Below, piece by piece: positions 36,700 through 48,756 of a stretch of DNA of 64,000 bases (position 1 is its first letter; each line of letters opens with the position of its first letter). This stretch comes from Chalara sp. BL73 (lineage: Eukaryota; Ascomycota; Leotiomycetes; Helotiales). The DNA is taken from assembly GCA_918026815.1 (NCBI GenBank), contig CAKJVC010000172.1, positions 175,609 to 239,608 on the forward strand, read 5' to 3'. The position numbers and the translations under genes are program-made. Below the pieces are notes generated by a model. That model did not search any database. It was not told the DNA's origin and saw only the letters and a program-made list of their open reading frames with translations.

Positions 36700-37150
36700 C
36701 TAGGAGAAGTCCCTGGAGACCTGGACGAGCTTGGGGATACTGGCGGAGACGGTAGCGGTGGTACCAAAGGTCGCGGTTGCGGACTGAGGGAAGGACGTTG
36801 CTTCCGTTTCCTCGAGGGAGCCGGAGAAGGTTTTTTTGTTGTATTCGCGGCCATTGTAGGGGTACGGTGCTGAGTTGAGGAAGTCGGCGTTGATACCTTG
36901 CGCACCAACTAGTGGGTGTCGTACTTGATGTCCTAGGATACCGGTCAGTATATGTCGAAAATTTTTTGGAAGACTGGCCATGGAAGCAGAACATACGGTG
37001 ACGGCGACGCTCTTGACCTTGGTCAAAAATACCAAGCCAAGACAATCAATCCTCGTTCCTAGCCTGCCCGCAATGCCTATCAAGATCCCGGAGCCAATAC
37101 TAGTTGCCGGATATGCAGTTTGACCACTGAGGTCTTTCCCGTGCTCGAAC
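36700..37150 (-). pseudogene. Natterin/aerolysin-like fragment, broken
   Basis: On the minus strand this stretch has the glycine-rich block ending in GIAGRLGTRIDCLGLVFL, typical of the hinge in natterin-type proteins (jacalin- or DM9-like N-part joined to an aerolysin-type pore module), followed by a T/S-rich strand region with TATVSASIP. The frame ends with TAG at 36700-36702 inside the expected pore module, and coding-like sequence continues past it toward 36560. Upstream pieces at about 37209-37394 and 37455-37700 may belong to the same gene but are in other frames and not recognised. It is probably a pseudogene of a pore-forming-protein family; no restored version is given. Confidence 0.6.
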
Positions 37151-39762
37151 TATTGACCTTTGTTAGTCGTGATTCTGATATGGCCAGTTCTCGTGCCTTG
37201 TCCACTGCCTAGAGGGCTAAAATGGGGATAGCTTCACCGGGGAGGGGAGATGAATTCCTTATATTCGCCACTCTTGGATCTATAGAGTGGCTGCAGAGGT
37301 TATCCATATAGATGAGACCTGGATGGCGGGGACGGGTTTGTTGTTCACCCAGACGCGGAGCCTTTGGGCGACAGACAGTACCAGTTAGGTCCAATTTCCC
37401 GGGAGCTTTGGTCTGGGCTGTGCTGGTGACTGGATATGAAAGTCAGCAACATGATCAGAGACGCAGATAAAAACATAAGGATGCGAAAAGTCTCATACCA
37501 TTGCTGTCACGAGCACCACTGATAACAAATTCAGGGCTAGATATGCCGGAAGGATATGGAGGTTGGTGCCTGGTATTTTTCCGAAAGTCAACGATTTGGT
37601 GTGAGGTCCATGTTCGCCAATATGACTCTTGGGAAGGTAGAGGATTGGCAGATAATTGCGAGGCAACTGGATAGAATTGGAGCAAAGTTTGGTCGGCCAT
37701 CTTGCATTGCTTATACTTCCAATTTATTTAGGCACGTACATAATTGAACATTGACAGTCGAACTCATCTTCAACAGGACAACGAGCAGGAGGAAGCAACT
37801 ATGGTTGCCAGCCAGCAAAATCAGATGAGATCATCGTGTGAAGAAGTCAGGGAACGGATTGACGATGTACGACAGGAGGAGCTTGCTGGTTTTTGCCTAG
37901 TTTCCGCGGAAAGTTGATAATGAAGTGGCCCATTTTGCTGTTCAAGAAAACTTCTAACAGTATTGTGCTAATATTCTGAATATTTTATTCGCAAAGAAAT
38001 TGCTCAGGGTTCTACGGTACAACAAACGGTCATTGGTCTGCTAAGAGGCTACTTGGCCATAAGCTACAGCGTTGCTTCACTACGACCTCAGTGTAAACAC
38101 GACCGCGGCTTCGCATTACCATCAAGTTATGGGTTTTTAGATCTATGCTGAGCCTGGCGAACGGAAAGATAGCCTTGTAGTCAATCCGCATAGCATTACT
38201 TGAGCTTTTGAAGGATGCCACAGCTCAGGGGTTGTTGAGACAATGTGGCGTACGGGGGACCTGTGTTCCGATAATCAGGCACAATGGTTTATTGGTTGTG
38301 GGGTAGCGCAAGCAGACCTCAATCTCCTTAGGCATGCATTATCATGTCAGCGTCTGCCCATACTCATTTCAGCTTTGGGATTATTAGCTTGATCTAGGCC
38401 GGTCTAATGGGATAAGCCCACGGCAGGTGCCTCGGAAGTTCGATTGCATTTTTCAGTATCCGGGGTAAACTGTTTGTGGGCTGCAGGAGCAAGAAGGTGG
38501 ACCTTGGCATTGCACTAAGGATTTCTGAGCTGCATCCAACCCTTTACGGAATTATCAAGGGTTGCCACCCATTTTAGCCTAGCGTTTCATTAGATATTAT
38601 ATCCTTTTTATATTATGTAGTGGACATATTCTATTCAAGCTCTCTCGTGAAATAAACATACCTCGCTCGAACATTATTGTAAGCCCTACTAGGGGTCTGA
38701 CATGTGCCACGTCTGACAAGGCTCGACTCGCAAAAGAAGCTTTGACTTATTTGGAGGATCGACATTATCCTCGAAGATCTCGGAGCTAGTATGACGCCAC
38801 TCAGAAAGTCACTGTCCTAGCTCGCTTCTGTCCCAAGGACTCGCCTATATAAGCGAGGCTCTAAATCATGCTCCACAAACGGTCTTGCTAAGGCGACGCT
38901 CACTTTTTGCCTTAGGGACCGATTTAGCAGATAATGACTCTTTGCATGGTTAAGACTTGATACTTTCGATATGAACTCCTGGAAAGAGTTGTTCCTTGAC
39001 GGTGATTGTGTTTCAGGCAACAACAGCTGGTGGATCATCAAATTGTACATTTTAGGAATCAAAACATCGGAAGTGTCCTGCAGGAATAGAGCTCCCATGA
39101 TCATGAACTATAGCTCGCTTGCATGAATCACGACCAGCTAATCACAGCTGTCCACTCGAAAAGTAGGAATACGTTATGAATATGCCTTGCGGCCTGGAGA
39201 ACAAAGGATGCATTACCGCAGTCCTAAATTTATGCGCTGCGTAATATTATCAAGTGACTAGGCCTCGTATATTAACTTCTATAGACTCCATGTCTCAGAT
39301 TAAAAGCTTTAGATTTTTGGTTTTTACTCTAATCTTTCAGAACTCATCATTGGAAAGCCACCATTTGCTTAGTGTGTGTAGGATTGGAATCCATCGGAGG
39401 TGCAGCGGAACCATGCATTTCTGCCACGGCCTGAACCATCTGCATTAGTACAGAATCATACAAGGATTATTGAAATCAATCACTGACTACGATAGAGCAC
39501 ATTGCAGCACCTCAAAACGCAAGCTTTTCAAGAGTGACTCCTTCACGGACTACGTTGTATTTACAACTTTCCGATACTCGAGTCTCGCATGGGAATATCT
39601 ATATCAGTCATTCAAATTTAAACACTTCCTCTTGAGGCTCTTCTGCCTTCGAGACAATCGTCAATAACAATTTTAATTCTCTGTCAGCACTAATAGTCAC
39701 GGAAGCCGCCGCTTCTGCGTTGGCAATACGAGGAAGTTCAAAGAACAGCCTTCACGGCTGAG
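37151..39762. other. Long intergenic region with possible 5' pieces of the natterin-like relic
   Basis: 2.6 kb. The first 550 bp may hold decayed upstream exons of the natterin-like fragment; the rest is AT-rich and shows no supported gene. Confidence 0.45.
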
Positions 39763-40038
39763 ATGGCTGCGGGAACTGACATGACCGAAATTTTAGTCTT
39801 CTTGGCAGTTTTTGCTGGATTGGGGGTCTTGGTATACAAACGCACGAAAGCGGCAAATAGAATACGCCAAGGACAGCCGGGACCTTCATCGACATCAAAT
39901 GAAGCTTTGAACAAGCCTCTACTCCAGAGTTCATCATTGCGGCAAGGAGACTTCAATAAGCCAGGTGCCCGGATTAGTGAGCTTTGTATTGTGGAGCCAT
40001 CCTATGAGCGGGGTGGCATACCACGAACCTTAATGTAA
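39763..40038 (+). CDS. Possible small single-span membrane protein
   Basis: 91-codon frame whose residues 8-24 (TEILVFLAVFAGLGVLV) form one likely membrane helix followed by a basic KRTK stop-transfer run and a polar tail. An ATG two codons later in the TDMTEI stretch is an alternative. No family recognised. Size and isolation make it uncertain that this is a gene. Confidence 0.35.
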   Translation: MAAGTDMTEILVFLAVFAGLGVLVYKRTKAANRIRQGQPGPSSTSNEALNKPLLQSSSLRQGDFNKPGARISELCIVEPSYERGGIPRTLM

Positions 40039-40403
40039 AAGCATAGCAAAGTTAAAAACGATGCTGCAAATAAGATAGTTTAGCCAATAGGGAAATCAGA
40101 CGATGGCTCTCGTATCAAAGGCACTATTAGACTGTTCACTTAGGAGGGATGAAAATCAATAGTTTAATGAAGCTTGTTCATTGATCCTAGGGATAAATTA
40201 AGGACAAAGTTGTCAAAGGAAAGAATGGCCAATCTCGATCTTATCCACAGAAGCCAAAAAAAAAAAACACCCAAAAACGGTAACCACGATCAGCAAGATA
40301 TACCCCGCATATCGTTCCCAACCTCTCAGAGAGCCCAAATTCAAATCATGACATCAAAATACCATGCGTCCATTGTATCTCGCTGTCGAATGCTAGTGCG
40401 CAT
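40039..40403. other. Spacer with an A homopolymer
   Basis: About 365 bp containing an A run near 40255-40267. It includes the 3' end region of the DUF4360 gene. No gene seen. Confidence 0.5.
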
Positions 40404-41111
40404 TTACTTTGCGTGGCACTTGCGCCATTGCACGTGGTACTTCTTGACGACCTTGAAGTCTTGCGAATCGTTGGTGAGAAGACCAGCTTGGTTTGGCTTT
40501 TGCGAAGTGAGACGGACCTCCGTGTTGATGTTGAGAGGGAGGTTCGCTCCGCATGGAGACCAGACAACGGACTCGATAGCGTATTTGTCAGTAAGGAGGT
40601 AGTCGGCACGGTATTCGCCTTTCCAGGTGGTCTTGGCTTTGAACTACAATAACATCAGCATTTACAGCTCATTTTAGATCAAATAACAGAGAATGATATT
40701 TACCTGTTGTTGTTGACCGGAGAAGTAGTAAGTAGATTGCTGCTCGCCAGTGACTCCCTTGTCTAAGTCGGCATATCCACGATAATCAGCGCTGAAAATG
40801 GAATATTGGTAGCCTTGAGGATAGTGGATGTCGAGGCTGACAGCGCAGTTCTTGCGACGGTCTGCTACTTTGGTTCCTGGACCGATGGATGCGACGTATT
40901 GGTCAAAGAGGAGTGTGAGGACCTGCTTTGTAGGGTCGGTGGAATTGGCTACAGAGCCGGCAGGGCAACCACTGCCAGCATAGGTGAACTTGTTGATGTA
41001 GATATCGTTGGGATTGGGAAGGGCTGGCTCAGCACGGGCAAGGACTGGCTCAGTGGGTGCTGCAAAGCCGAGAGTAGCAGCGGTGACGACGAGGAGTGTG
41101 CTGAAATACAT
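40404..41111 (-). CDS. Secreted DUF4360 protein
   Basis: Exons 40704-41111 and 40404-40643 with a 60-nt phase-0 intron give 215 aa. The start at 41111 begins a clear signal peptide (MYFSTLLVVTAATLGFAAP). The mature part has INKFTYAGSGCPAGSV, DRRKNCAVSLDIHYPQGYQ and, in the second exon, VVWSPCGANLPLNINTEVRL and a final WRKC, the conserved cysteine pattern of DUF4360. This family is secreted by many ascomycetes; biochemical role unknown. A longer in-frame start 34 codons upstream would bury the signal peptide and was rejected. A TATA box lies about 130 bp upstream. Confidence 0.92.
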
Positions 41112-44100
41112 TATTGCGGGTTGAGCTCGAATAGAAATTATAGGTTGGTTATGTAGGAAGCGTTGAATGTAATGCTTGAGATGAGTGAATGATCTGTGTG
41201 ATGGTGATGGCACAAATACTGAGGACGATTTCGATACCTTTATACTTTCGAATATATCGAAAGATGCCTTGCCTGAAATTAGGAGAAAGCCTTGACCACA
41301 TCACGATTTTGCCACGGCATGAAACCTTCAGCTGTGAACCAGATTCAAGAGCCTATAGTCCGACGACTTTCAATGCATTGGGTGATGCTAGGGAAATTGT
41401 TCCTGATACTTCCCGTGTGACTACAGCCTCAAGCCCAGCTAAGAAGTTATGTCTAGAATCCAAATATCAACAGTTTTGCTGCGCATGAAAAACTATAGAT
41501 GGCTAAGGCTTCATAGGATGTCTGACTCCAGCCAAAGCCGTCACTGCCCTGAGGCTGATATTATGAGTTAGGAAATAAGGTCTGGGGAACTTTAAGTGGC
41601 TGGGACTTGCCTAAATTAGTCCCCACGTTAACGAATTGAAAACGTCCTGGGCTATGTAATATCACACCCTCACTTAACTTAGCGACATAGAACTATCTGC
41701 CTTCCATATCGTGTGTAAATGATACTAGGCAATTCAGGGGTTGATTATGTAGTATCGCATACTTTTAGCAAAGGTTTTCAAACTTCTAGGAAACCGCCAT
41801 ATATTTGACAACTATGTGGTGAAGAATCTATTTCCAAAAGAATGACATGTGATCACAGTGCTTTCACAGCCACAGGTCTTTTTGGAAATAAAGAATACAA
41901 ATTAGGGCACAGCACCACTTCTTTGAGCTTGATAGTCACGTGAGACTTTCATCTGATTGATGTTGCACGAGCCATCTGCAAGATATCGGCGACGGAATGG
42001 ATGGCATTGGCTCAGCGGCTTTGTCAAATAGAGTTCTGGCGCTTGTCGCCTGTTAATGAAGCCTCGTGTTTCATCTCAGATCTCCGCCCCAATGACTGTT
42101 GGTCGTGATAGAGTTCAGAAATAGATGTGGCTTGACAAGAAGCCTTTTCGCTCTGCCAGCACTTGCTGCTAACTCATGGTATGACCCTTGCATGAACATT
42201 AAGGTAGGGCTGAGATGCAAAATGACTAATAGAATCGGAATCCTACGCCGTTGGCTGAACTTTGGCAGCGATCAGCTAAATGCGCCATGAACCTTTTGTA
42301 AGGAATGCCTATCAATTGAATATCAGAGAGCCTGTGGGGGCAAAAAACTGCTGCTAGCAGTGCGACAGAGCGGAAGAAGTCATTGTAGCTATACGGACAC
42401 CCGCTGTGGCAATCACTAGCGAGTTGGCGCTGTTTGAGCAAATTTTGATGTCTATGAGTCGAGGGCGGAAAAGATGCTAACATTAAAGACACGATGATGG
42501 TGGAGGCTTGCATTCCTTTTTTCCGCTTGTGTGGTTGTGAGAAGGTTAAAATCTATTTTAGGAAAAGCTGGAGTTGATCGTATGCTAAGCCATCTTTGGA
42601 CTAGCGTACAGCCCAACTGCCATGCCAAGACCTCTCTCTGTGTAACATCTAGTATCGCCACTCTCCCTTTTAGATCTATCAATGAAGACCAAAATGCGGA
42701 GAATTATCTTTCTTTTCAATTAATTCTATAATGATTTGCTACGAAGCGCACTACTCATTAGAAGATGAAACCCGAATACTATCAACCAGGGAAGACTGCA
42801 TATAATATGGGATGTTAGGTGCACAAAGAGAAAAGCGCTGCGCATTGCCAGCTCCATATCGTATTGTGGACACCGCCCGAGAATAGTCTATGGCGCACTC
42901 GTCTATTCGCAAAATACTATGAGAAATGTGGGGTAGAGAGATCGCACATTTAGCTCTCAGTCCACAAAAGGATGTACAACATACAGGAAGCTTATGTCGG
43001 CCATAAAGCACTATTTGATAATGGCATTGAGTTTGTCTCATGCTTCCTGATATGCTTTGTGGATGCCAACTCCTCCGATGGGAACCCTTGACATACCAAC
43101 TTCGCATCTCTTCGATCGGGCGCAGGAGCAAAGTGGTTGCAAATCCCGCAGCTAACTCCGTAATATTAGTTGCCCAACCTTGATTTTTACGTTGAATTCT
43201 TTCAGTCCTTTACAGGGAAACTTAAATATCTGCGCGATATACAAGATGTATAGCATGGAGCTCGTATTGTACTCCAAAATTTGAATTTCCTCAGCACAAA
43301 CGCCATAAGCCAACGCTAACAATTGCCTCACCTGGCCAGGTGCCATTCATTGTCTTCTCCGGATATAGCTACTCCTTCTCAGGTTGATTTCCCTCCCGCC
43401 ATTCCAGTCTATCACAAGTCTGCATCTAGGGGGTCTGTCAAGCCCTATTCCAGCAATACCAGCAATACCAGCTATCTGAGGCCACGTCACTCGTTCCTAT
43501 GCCAGAAAATGCCACCTCACCTAAACACCCAGCTTTTCGTGATGCTAATGCCTAGAGACACCAGCCGAGTTGCCTGTTGAACAACTGTTGCTGAGGCCGC
43601 AATGACATATTTATAATAATGGTGTCTCTATGGAACATGGTAGCATACCCGATATCTACTGTTGTGAGTATCTAGAACGCAATATTTCGGATGGCACAAA
43701 AATAACCTCCAATAGTTTAGGGACTATATAGCCCATTTCGCTTTTCACCCATCGGATATGTAACTGAATTAAAAATAATAATTCCCAGACTATAGATAGA
43801 GCAACCTGCAGAACTTGTGTGTTGTCTGCTTATCCCAAACCTTTAATGAGGAGCAATTAACGAGGTTATACAAATAAGATGACTACACGAAGTAGTGGCA
43901 GCGCCCTGGGGTAGCGAAGTTGCCCGCTCAATTTGCATATCTCGCCACTCCGCTCCCAGATCATCTTGTTTTAGGAAGTGCGTGCTAGCATCCCTTTAAC
44001 AGATGTTACAATTCAAATAACGGAGGAGAGTCAACGCAGTATCAGCACTTTGGACAGTCATCTTCGCATCCAAGATATATCATCTTTCATTCTAGGATTA

Positions 44101-45412
44101 CCCTACGCGAGCTTCTACAGAATTCCAACTCATACTTCTGAGCAGAAGGAATACCCTTTGCATGGTTTGAGTTGGATGCACATCCCTACGAGCGGACTCA
44201 ACGCTATATGAGGTGCCTTGATGAGAATATGGCTGCAGAGCTAAAAGGAAATGAAGATAGCTACCTTTGTTAGTCTCAGGTTCTGCAAGATATTTCCGGA
44301 CGTATGTCAAACCTTACGAGCAACCTCTGTCGCATTATAGTAGGGACCAGTGGTTGACCTTAGCTAGGTGCGGCTATTTTGCAGCATCCCTATCCGACCG
44401 CCTTAAGAGGTTCGGGCATACGGAAAAAATGTCAATGGATGGATTCGTGGACGCTCTTGGTAATTCGTACCCTATATAGCCTCTACATTTCGTCCGATAT
44501 CAATTCGACACTCTTCAAATCGGTTTATGGGGTAGCTTAATCGATCTGATTCGGGCATATTATGATGAAGATGCCAGTTCCGAAGTCTACCTCGGCGTTT
44601 CTAGATCCCTATGTCATGGCTCCGTCATGCTTACAGGCATTCTGAACGCTCACCAGCGTGTGTAGGCAACGGTCAACTTGAATAGGAATTTAGTCTGGTC
44701 GAACAGCGTTCTCTTGCTCACTGCCCTCGGACCAGACTAGACCTACAGATATTCTTGAATAAAATTCCATGGCACCTACTTAGGCGCACTCATGGCTGTA
44801 ACGAGATCTCTTGAATTCTGTTTTCTTTGATAGTCTGAGGCAATCTGAATACTTTCATAGTTGATGGAAAGGTCTAGAGCCAGCTACCTAGTCTGCGTCA
44901 TAACTTATTTGTCATGATCAGTCGAACTGTTCTTCAAATGAGTTGTTGGGATGATTCATTTCAATAATCACTCTCTTGACTCAACTTGTTTCTTCTCAAG
45001 ACGTGTTCGTTACAGCCGAGGGTCCGTTCTGTGAATGGACTAGACCACCATTGCTGACCTCGCCGCCGCCATGCATATATGCCCCGGCTCCACCTTATTG
45101 TCTGCTCTCACCCTCAAAAATGGGACACCATCATATCTCCTAATTACCTGATTGAGTACACGTTCGTATTCCGTAGTGACAAAAATTTCGGTTCTCATAA
45201 AGGAAATTGCTACCCACTGTTGCTCGCTTGGGAAGAGTACTACCCAAATCTCACAGCCTATACTCAAATCAACGCCGACTTTTAGCGCTATTTCTTGGAC
45301 GGCGCCTGTAATAAAATTATCCCTAAAAGTATGTAGCATGAATGTGAAGTCTTCCACTCAGCTGATATGCATCCAGATTACTCTATAACTTATACCTTCT
45401 TATCAAGTTAGT
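41112..45412. other. Very long intergenic region with a coding-like relic
   Basis: 4.3 kb. Between about 43978 and 44650 on the plus strand several short frames read like protein (for example SRDQWLTLARCGYFAASLSDRL and QKEYPLHG) in changing frames, so a decayed gene is likely; I do not recognise the family. A minus-strand frame at 45040-45357 also looks coding but lacks an ATG. The rest shows nothing. Confidence 0.45.
41238..41244 (-). promoter_or_regulatory. TATA box of the DUF4360 gene
   Basis: TATAAAG on the minus strand about 130 bp upstream of the start codon. Good consensus and distance. Confidence 0.5.
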
Positions 45413-46669
45413 ATGAGATTCACTCGCCCTACTCAGTCTTCTAGGCTCGGTACCGTTCAAGTTCATGGACTCCAGAATGTGGTCGCGCTCGAGTCTGGGA
45501 CTTCAACAAAGTCTTATTCTGAGAGTTTGGTAGTTTCTCCTCAAGATCTCATCACCGCAGGATCGAAGATGGTCCTGGTCGTTTTCTGCATGAATGAGGC
45601 ACTCGACCATATTGAAGGAGTCCTATCGGCAATTCCTTACGACAATCTCATTGTCCTTGTCTCCAACAGCGAGGACCATAGATATGAGAGAGAAACCGAA
45701 CTGTTGAAACAATTTTGCCAAGAAGCAGACCGAAAAGCAGTTTCTATTCACCAGAAAGATCCGGGCGTTGCAAAGTCATTTTCTGCTATCGGCATCAACG
45801 AACTCGTCTCGGATGATGGAGTGATCCGAAACGGTAAAGGAGAGGCGATGGTCATCGGCATGGCGCTTGCCGCCATGACAGGTCGTTCATATGTTGGCTT
45901 TGTAGACGGCGATAACTTTGTTCCGGGCTCAGTTAACGAATACTGCAAGGTTTTCGCAGCGGGACTACACCTTTCTGAGTCCTCTCAGTCAATGGTGCGA
46001 GTAGCATGGAACTCAAAGCCAAAACAACGTGGTGGCCAGCTTATTTTTGAACGGGAAGGTCGGAGCTCGAGGTTTGTAAACAGATGTCTAAACCGGGTTA
46101 TGAGATACCATGGGTTTGAGAACGATATCATCGTTACAGGCAACGCGGGCGAACACGCTATGACGTTAGAGTTGGGCTTGAAACTGCGGTTAGCAAGCAG
46201 TTTCGCGGTCGAGCCGTACCAGCTCATCTACATGTTTGAAAACCTCAGCGGCGCAACCCCTCCATTTGCAACGGACAAGGCTTCCATGATCAATATCTAC
46301 CAAATCAAGACTCGCAACCCGCATTTCCATGAGAACAAAGGTGAAGAGCATATCAGACGCATGCAGCTGCAAGGTCTAAATTTGCTATATCACTCGGCGA
46401 TCGCCACTGTTATGGCTCGGAAAGAACTCTATGGCATGATGGTCGATCAGGATCTTGTGAAGAGCGGGCATAAATTGGACCTTGATAAATCGCGCGTCTA
46501 TCCTGCTGTCGGGACATTTGATCTCTTTGGTCTTTACGACAACCTCAAGAAACATGCGGAGAGCTTTCAGCAGTTCAGAAGAATTTATAAAGACGATGAG
46601 CCGGGCGAGTGGAATCCTCCTCCCATTCTCCGCTGCAGTATTCCAATGAGGCAAGCCGAGCTCAACTAG
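45413..46669 (+). CDS. mpgS: Mannosyl-3-phosphoglycerate synthase (GT55)
   Basis: Uninterrupted 418-aa frame. It matches the GDP-mannose:3-phosphoglycerate mannosyltransferase family (EC 2.4.1.217), which makes mannosyl-3-phosphoglycerate, the precursor of the compatible solute mannosylglycerate. Visible marks: VVFCMNEALDHIEGVLSAIP (about 56-75), the metal/nucleotide-binding DGD in YVGFVDGDNFVPG (165-167), and TGNAGEHAM (242-250), followed by FAVEPYQLIYMFE. No membrane span; cytosolic. Length is close to prokaryotic members. The matching phosphatase gene is not next door. An alternative longer start is not visible upstream in frame. Confidence 0.9.
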   Translation: MRFTRPTQSSRLGTVQVHGLQNVVALESGTSTKSYSESLVVSPQDLITAGSKMVLVVFCMNEALDHIEGVLSAIPYDNLIVLVSNSEDHRYERETELLKQFCQEADRKAVSIHQKDPGVAKSFSAIGINELVSDDGVIRNGKGEAMVIGMALAAMTGRSYVGFVDGDNFVPGSVNEYCKVFAAGLHLSESSQSMVRVAWNSKPKQRGGQLIFEREGRSSRFVNRCLNRVMRYHGFENDIIVTGNAGEHAMTLELGLKLRLASSFAVEPYQLIYMFENLSGATPPFATDKASMINIYQIKTRNPHFHENKGEEHIRRMQLQGLNLLYHSAIATVMARKELYGMMVDQDLVKSGHKLDLDKSRVYPAVGTFDLFGLYDNLKKHAESFQQFRRIYKDDEPGEWNPPPILRCSIPMRQAELN

Positions 46670-47455
46670 AATAGAACTATAGAATAATAGTAGAAAGACA
46701 AGGCAATAAGAATGTAATTGTGCGAAATCACAACAAGTTGATATTTTATTAACTTCCATGCATACAAACAGCTAGTATTTTGGCGCAGGTACAATAATTT
46801 AAAGGCGAATAGCCTTTTCTTGAGGAGTGATTGTGCACAAACTAAATAAATATCAGGGGCTTGAGGAAGGAGCTTGCTTAGCATCGATGTCTCGGCTTGT
46901 CTACACCTCTACAAAGGTTGTAGGACACAGATTGCTCAAAACATAGCCTGGCTCTTAAAAGGATATGATGTATCCTCTGAAGCTAGCATTTTCTAGAAAA
47001 AGGGGGCCTAATAAGCAATCCATGGCGCCTAATTGGCTATTTTAGCCACTGAGCATGTCAGCTTCATATCGGCAACCGGGTATCTATCTCACTGCTCCAT
47101 CAAATACCCGAGGACTCTCAAGCCTAGTTCCGTTCCAGCAAGATGGCACATACGATTGGTTAATTCTCCGAGTTCCGGCCTGACTAGCCAGTAAGATGCT
47201 CTTGGTCTGCCATCGTCAATCACTGAAAGACCTGGCAGCTTAATATTAATCTTGGCATATGGATCCGCTTTCGAATCTTTGAAAGACGAACTATCTTCGA
47301 AGAATCACTTAGAGCTTACTTACAACTTTCAAGAAATTTGAGGTCCCACGGAATATACTGTAGAAACTAAGTTGACATTGCTAATTTCAAAACCATTGAT
47401 ACATACCTGATACAAATACCCTACGTCTTTTACTTTTGCAAACGAACCGCTCAAA
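46670..47455. other. Intergenic region
   Basis: About 790 bp between the synthase and the hemerythrin-like locus. No gene supported. Confidence 0.55.
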
Positions 47456-48444
47456 ATGACGAAGCCATGGGCAGATATACCATTCAAGCTAATCTCATCC
47501 CCAAAATCACCTCGCAAAGACGGCGCACGAGCACCTATGCCAGAAAAATAATGCAGCAAGGAACTAATGAAGCACAGCTCCATCCAGAGGTGATCCGCAG
47601 AGCCACCGAAATGACTTTAATCCACAACATCATCCCCCGCAACATCAACTCGATCTACAACCAAGCATCCTCCATCTCGAAGCCCAAAGACGTTACTGAT
47701 TCCTGTTCTTCTGCGCGGTGGTGATGGACGAGATCCACCTGCAACATGGGGCAGAAGAGAAGCTATTGTTTCCCGCCAGCGAGCCCTGCCCTTTCTATTC
47801 GAGGCGCCCACCCCCTCTCCGAGAACGCCTGCATGAATGGAGAGGAGAGAAATGCTGGTGGGGGAGATAAAGCCGCGGGGTATACCGGCGAGAGAGGCAT
47901 CATGGAAGCCAGCTACGCGCAGCGCCAGGCTTTTAACGCAGGAGTGACCGCGTTTGAGGAGTATGTGAAGGGTGCTTCGCCATCCACATACGATAGCGCG
48001 AAACTCAAGACCCTGCTCTGGGGCTTGGGCGTCGTGCCGGAGGTGCATCTCACCGATGAAATTAACGCTATATTGGGCCTGGGCAAGTATGGTGGGGAGA
48101 AGCTGGCCGTGGCATGGAAGATTGTTGATCAGAAAGGTATCAAGGAAATTGATGATATGGTATGTTTCCTCGGCTGCTTTCCCCTTTGGTTCGAGATTTA
48201 ACGCTGAACCTTACAACACCGTGTACTGCCCTGCGGTCTAGGCGCCGATGATTCCACGTTCGAAGGGGGCGTTAATAACTCCGTACTGCCCCTGCCGTGG
48301 TTCTTTCCTTACTTGAGCGAGTTTGCTTTTCGAGAAGACATAAAGGGATTCGGCGCTTCAGTCCATGTATGCAGTTCGGGAAACCGAGACCATTGCAATT
48401 CGGGGCTGCGGAGTAGATCTAGTATTTTCTTATATTGTGTATGA
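47456..48444 (+). pseudogene. Hemerythrin-like (HHE cation-binding) gene, disrupted
   Basis: The frame opens with MTKPWADIPFKLI, the usual start of fungal hemerythrin-like proteins, but meets TAA at 47549. Another frame then gives ATEMTLIHNIIPRNINSIYN with the first metal-ligand His. A one-base shift near 47698 leads to DEIHLQHGAEEKLLFP, and a further shift returns to GIMEASYAQRQAFNAG and HLTDEINAILGLGKYGGEKL. After a GTATGT donor near 48160 no AG is present where the next block (HRVLPCGLGADDSTFEGG) should begin, where CTTACAA stands in place of an expected CAG. Helical HHE domains bind di-iron. Four lesions argue for a pseudogene, though some could be homopolymer errors of the assembly. Confidence 0.7.
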
Positions 48445-48756
48445 GTCTATCTTGTAATCTATACATTTTAATACCATGCTTGCCAGGTCCAATACGTTAC
48501 CTCTATTCTATATTCTATATGAAACTATATGTATGTTTTCGTTTCTACATCTAACAATGTCGCCATGGTGTCTCCAACCCATCTCTTCTTGGTCTTGGAG
48601 CCGTGATTCATTCGATAAGGATAGTTATCGATTTGAAAAGTGGCGAATAGTCTGTACTGTGTTAGTCGCTTGAGACGATATTTGGGCCGGAGTATACCGC
48701 ACCATCGTAACGACACACTTGCGATAGATTCATACGTCCCAACGTGCATATTTGCT
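48445..48756. other. Convergent spacer
   Basis: About 310 AT-rich bases between the hemerythrin-like locus and the TatD gene. Nothing seen. Confidence 0.5.

Noticed and set aside
43450..43475. CCAGCAATA short tandem repeat
   Set aside because: Only two and a half copies of 9 bp; trivial.
45040..45357. Minus-strand 105-codon frame upstream of the mannosyl-3-phosphoglycerate synthase
   Set aside because: It reads rather like protein but begins with GTG, has no ATG in frame and no recognised family; could be a relic.
47617..48048. Minus-strand frame of 143 codons
   Set aside because: Antisense of the hemerythrin-like locus, whose plus-strand motifs are convincing.
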